Source: an uncultured Dorea sp. (lineage in GTDB: Bacteria; Bacillota; Clostridia; Lachnospirales; Lachnospiraceae). Taken from it: a stretch of 64,000 nt of DNA. Location: contig CAJUAM010000008.1 of NCBI GenBank assembly GCA_910584615.1, forward strand, positions 30,070 to 94,069. Reading direction: 5' to 3'. Shown in pieces: positions 62,886-64,000 of the stretch. A program made the position numbers and the translations under genes. The notes under the pieces were generated by a model that saw only the letters and a list, made by a program, of their open reading frames with translations, was not told the origin of the DNA and did no database searches. Within the stretch, counting starts at the first letter, position 1. Each line of letters begins with the position of its first letter.

Positions 62886-63539
62886 ATGGGACAGAAAGTT
62901 AATCCACATGGTTTAAGAGTCGGCATAATCAAAGACTGGGATTCCAAATGGTATGCAGAGAAAGATTTCGCTGACAATTTAGTGGAAGACCATGAAATCA
63001 GAACGTATCTTAAGAAAAGATTATACAGCGCCGGTATTTCCAGAATTGAGATTGAGAGAGCATCTGACCGCGCTAAGATCATTATCTATACAGCAAAGCC
63101 TGGTGTCGTGATTGGTAAGGGCGGAGCTGAAATTGAAAAAGTAAAAGGTGAACTTGCAAAGTTTACTGATAAGAAGTTAATTGTTGATATCAAGGGAATC
63201 AAGAGACCGGATAAAGATGCTCAGTTAGTGGCAGAGAATATCGCTCTGCAGCTTGAGAACCGTATCTCCTTCAGAAGGGCTATGAAGTCCTGTATGTCCA
63301 GAACTATGAAGGCAGGAGCACTCGGAGTTAAGACTTCTGTATCAGGACGTCTTGGCGGAGCAGATATGGCTCGTACAGAATTCTACAGCGAGGGAACAAT
63401 CCCGCTTCAGACACTGAGAGCAGACATTGACTACGGATTCGCTGAGGCCAATACAACTTACGGAAAAGTCGGCGTTAAGGTGTGGGTTTACAAGGGCGAA
63501 ATTCTTCCGGAAAAAGCAGCTAAGGAAGGGAGAGATTAA
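62886..63539 (+). CDS. rpsC: Ribosomal protein S3
   Basis: 217 aa, starting [20 protein letters not shown], with the KH motif [13 protein letters not shown] and the [20 protein letters not shown] motif. It sits at the mRNA entry channel. 11 bp after rplV. Confidence 0.97.
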   Translation: MGQKVNPHGLRVGIIKDWDSKWYAEKDFADNLVEDHEIRTYLKKRLYSAGISRIEIERASDRAKIIIYTAKPGVVIGKGGAEIEKVKGELAKFTDKKLIVDIKGIKRPDKDAQLVAENIALQLENRISFRRAMKSCMSRTMKAGALGVKTSVSGRLGGADMARTEFYSEGTIPLQTLRADIDYGFAEANTTYGKVGVKVWVYKGEILPEKAAKEGRD

Positions 63540-63541
63540 TC

Positions 63542-63979
63542 ATGTTAATGCCAAAGAGAGTAAAACGTCGTAAACAGTTCCGCGGTTCCATGAAGGGAAA
63601 AGCACTTCGCGGAAATCAGATTACAAACGGTGAATATGGTATCATTGCAATGGAGCCATGCTGGATCCGCTCCAATCAGATTGAGGCTGCCCGTATCGCT
63701 ATGACACGTTATATCAAGCGTGGCGGTAAAGTCTGGATTAAAATATTCCCGGATAAACCTGTAACTACAAAACCAGCAGAGACACGTATGGGTTCCGGAA
63801 AAGGAACTTTGGAATATTGGGTAGCAGTTGTAAAGCCAGGCCGCGTTATGTTTGAGATTGCCGGCGTACCGGAAGAAGTGGCAAGAGAAGCTCTTCGTCT
63901 TGCAACACACAAGCTGCCTTGTAAATGTAAAGTAGTTTCTCGCGCAGACTTAGAAGGCGGTGATAACAGTGAAAATTAA
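63542..63979 (+). CDS. rplP: Ribosomal protein L16
   Basis: 145 aa, starting [40 protein letters not shown] is the L16 signature. It binds near the A-site tRNA elbow. It begins 2 bp after rpsC and overlaps rpmC by 11 bp. Confidence 0.97.
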   Translation: MLMPKRVKRRKQFRGSMKGKALRGNQITNGEYGIIAMEPCWIRSNQIEAARIAMTRYIKRGGKVWIKIFPDKPVTTKPAETRMGSGKGTLEYWVAVVKPGRVMFEIAGVPEEVAREALRLATHKLPCKCKVVSRADLEGGDNSEN

Positions 63980-64000
63980 TGCATTTGTAGAAGATTTAAA
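63969..64000 (+). CDS. rpmC: Ribosomal protein L29, 3' partial
   Basis: GTG 63969 starts [10 protein letters not shown] in a different frame from rplP, overlapping its last 11 bp. Only 10 full codons are visible before the window ends. The position after rplP and the sequence agree with L29, the next gene of the S10 operon. Confidence 0.75.
   Translation, partial: MKINAFVEDL

Noticed and set aside
1..64000. CRISPR array, integrase gene or replication origin
   Set aside because: I saw no regularly spaced repeats, no integrase-like ORF and no DnaA-box cluster or dnaA/dnaN genes.

Overview
This window reads as the chromosome of a strictly anaerobic, gut-type Firmicute, most likely a Lachnospiraceae (Clostridium cluster XIVa) species. 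Evidence for this is a selenium-dependent Stickland proline reductase, [FeFe]-hydrogenase maturases, an oxygen-labile Fe-S serine dehydratase, a Gram-positive S10 operon and SD-rich gene starts. Resemblance to the [Clostridium] scindens/hylemonae group is an impression from gene content, not a result.

Layout. 1-2.0 kb: the 3' part of a secreted cell-wall hydrolase with a very acidic linker, then a SipW/ER-type signal peptidase. 2.0-4.3 kb: larC-larE, for nickel-pincer cofactor synthesis, without larA or larB. 4.3-6.0 kb: a junkyard of mobile and toxin-antitoxin debris (frameshifted RelE/ParE toxin, truncated RelB-like and HicB-like antitoxins, an IS66 left end, an endolysin tail) lying against the 3' end of a tRNA-Leu. 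6.2-10.6 kb: DUF4317 protein, two very small genes, a WYL regulator and sdaAB-sdaAA. 10.7-21.7 kb: a complete type II fatty-acid operon (fabH, acpP, fabK, fabD, fabG, fabF, accB, fabZ, accC, a fused accDA, an NPD-type flavoprotein, a FabT-like MarR regulator). It opens with a consensus promoter flanked by two TTTGA-N3-TCAAA operators. 21.7-26.4 kb: a sirtuin, then hydE-hydG-hydF on the opposite strand behind a structured leader with a terminator. 26.4-35.6 kb: mixed genes (prepilin peptidase, macrodomain, Fe-S aldo/keto reductase with a polyferredoxin-like partner, GNAT, a large surface protein, methyltransferase, rubredoxin, HAD phosphatase).

35.8-44.2 kb is a selenium module: PHP protein, yedF, selD (itself a selenoprotein, UGA codon 16), selA, selB, a LysR regulator, a cysteine-desulfurase-like enzyme and a DUF3343 protein. 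After a TetR regulator, 45-52.6 kb holds the proline module: proline racemase (prdF), tRNA-Sec (anticodon UCA), prdC, prdA, a CBO2463-type protein, prdB (UGA codon 151 plus SECIS), prdD and prdE. Selenium enters through SelD/YedF, SelA and SelB load it on tRNA-Sec, and PrdB consumes it. D-proline from PrdF is reduced by PrdA/PrdB, with PrdC as likely electron donor, and PutP at 57.1 kb probably imports proline.

52.7-58.7 kb: a candidate structured ncRNA, three membrane-protein genes, an NSS transporter with a terminator-bearing leader, and putP. 58.7-64 kb: the start of the S10 ribosomal operon (rpsJ-rplC-rplD-rplW-rplB-rpsS-rplV-rpsC-rplP-rpmC, the last cut by the window edge). The most unusual points are the coincidence of the prdD/prdE gene boundary with the PrdA self-cleavage site, the repeated use of intrinsic terminators in 5' leaders (hydE, the NSS transporter, prdC, prdD), and the unidentified structured RNAs.
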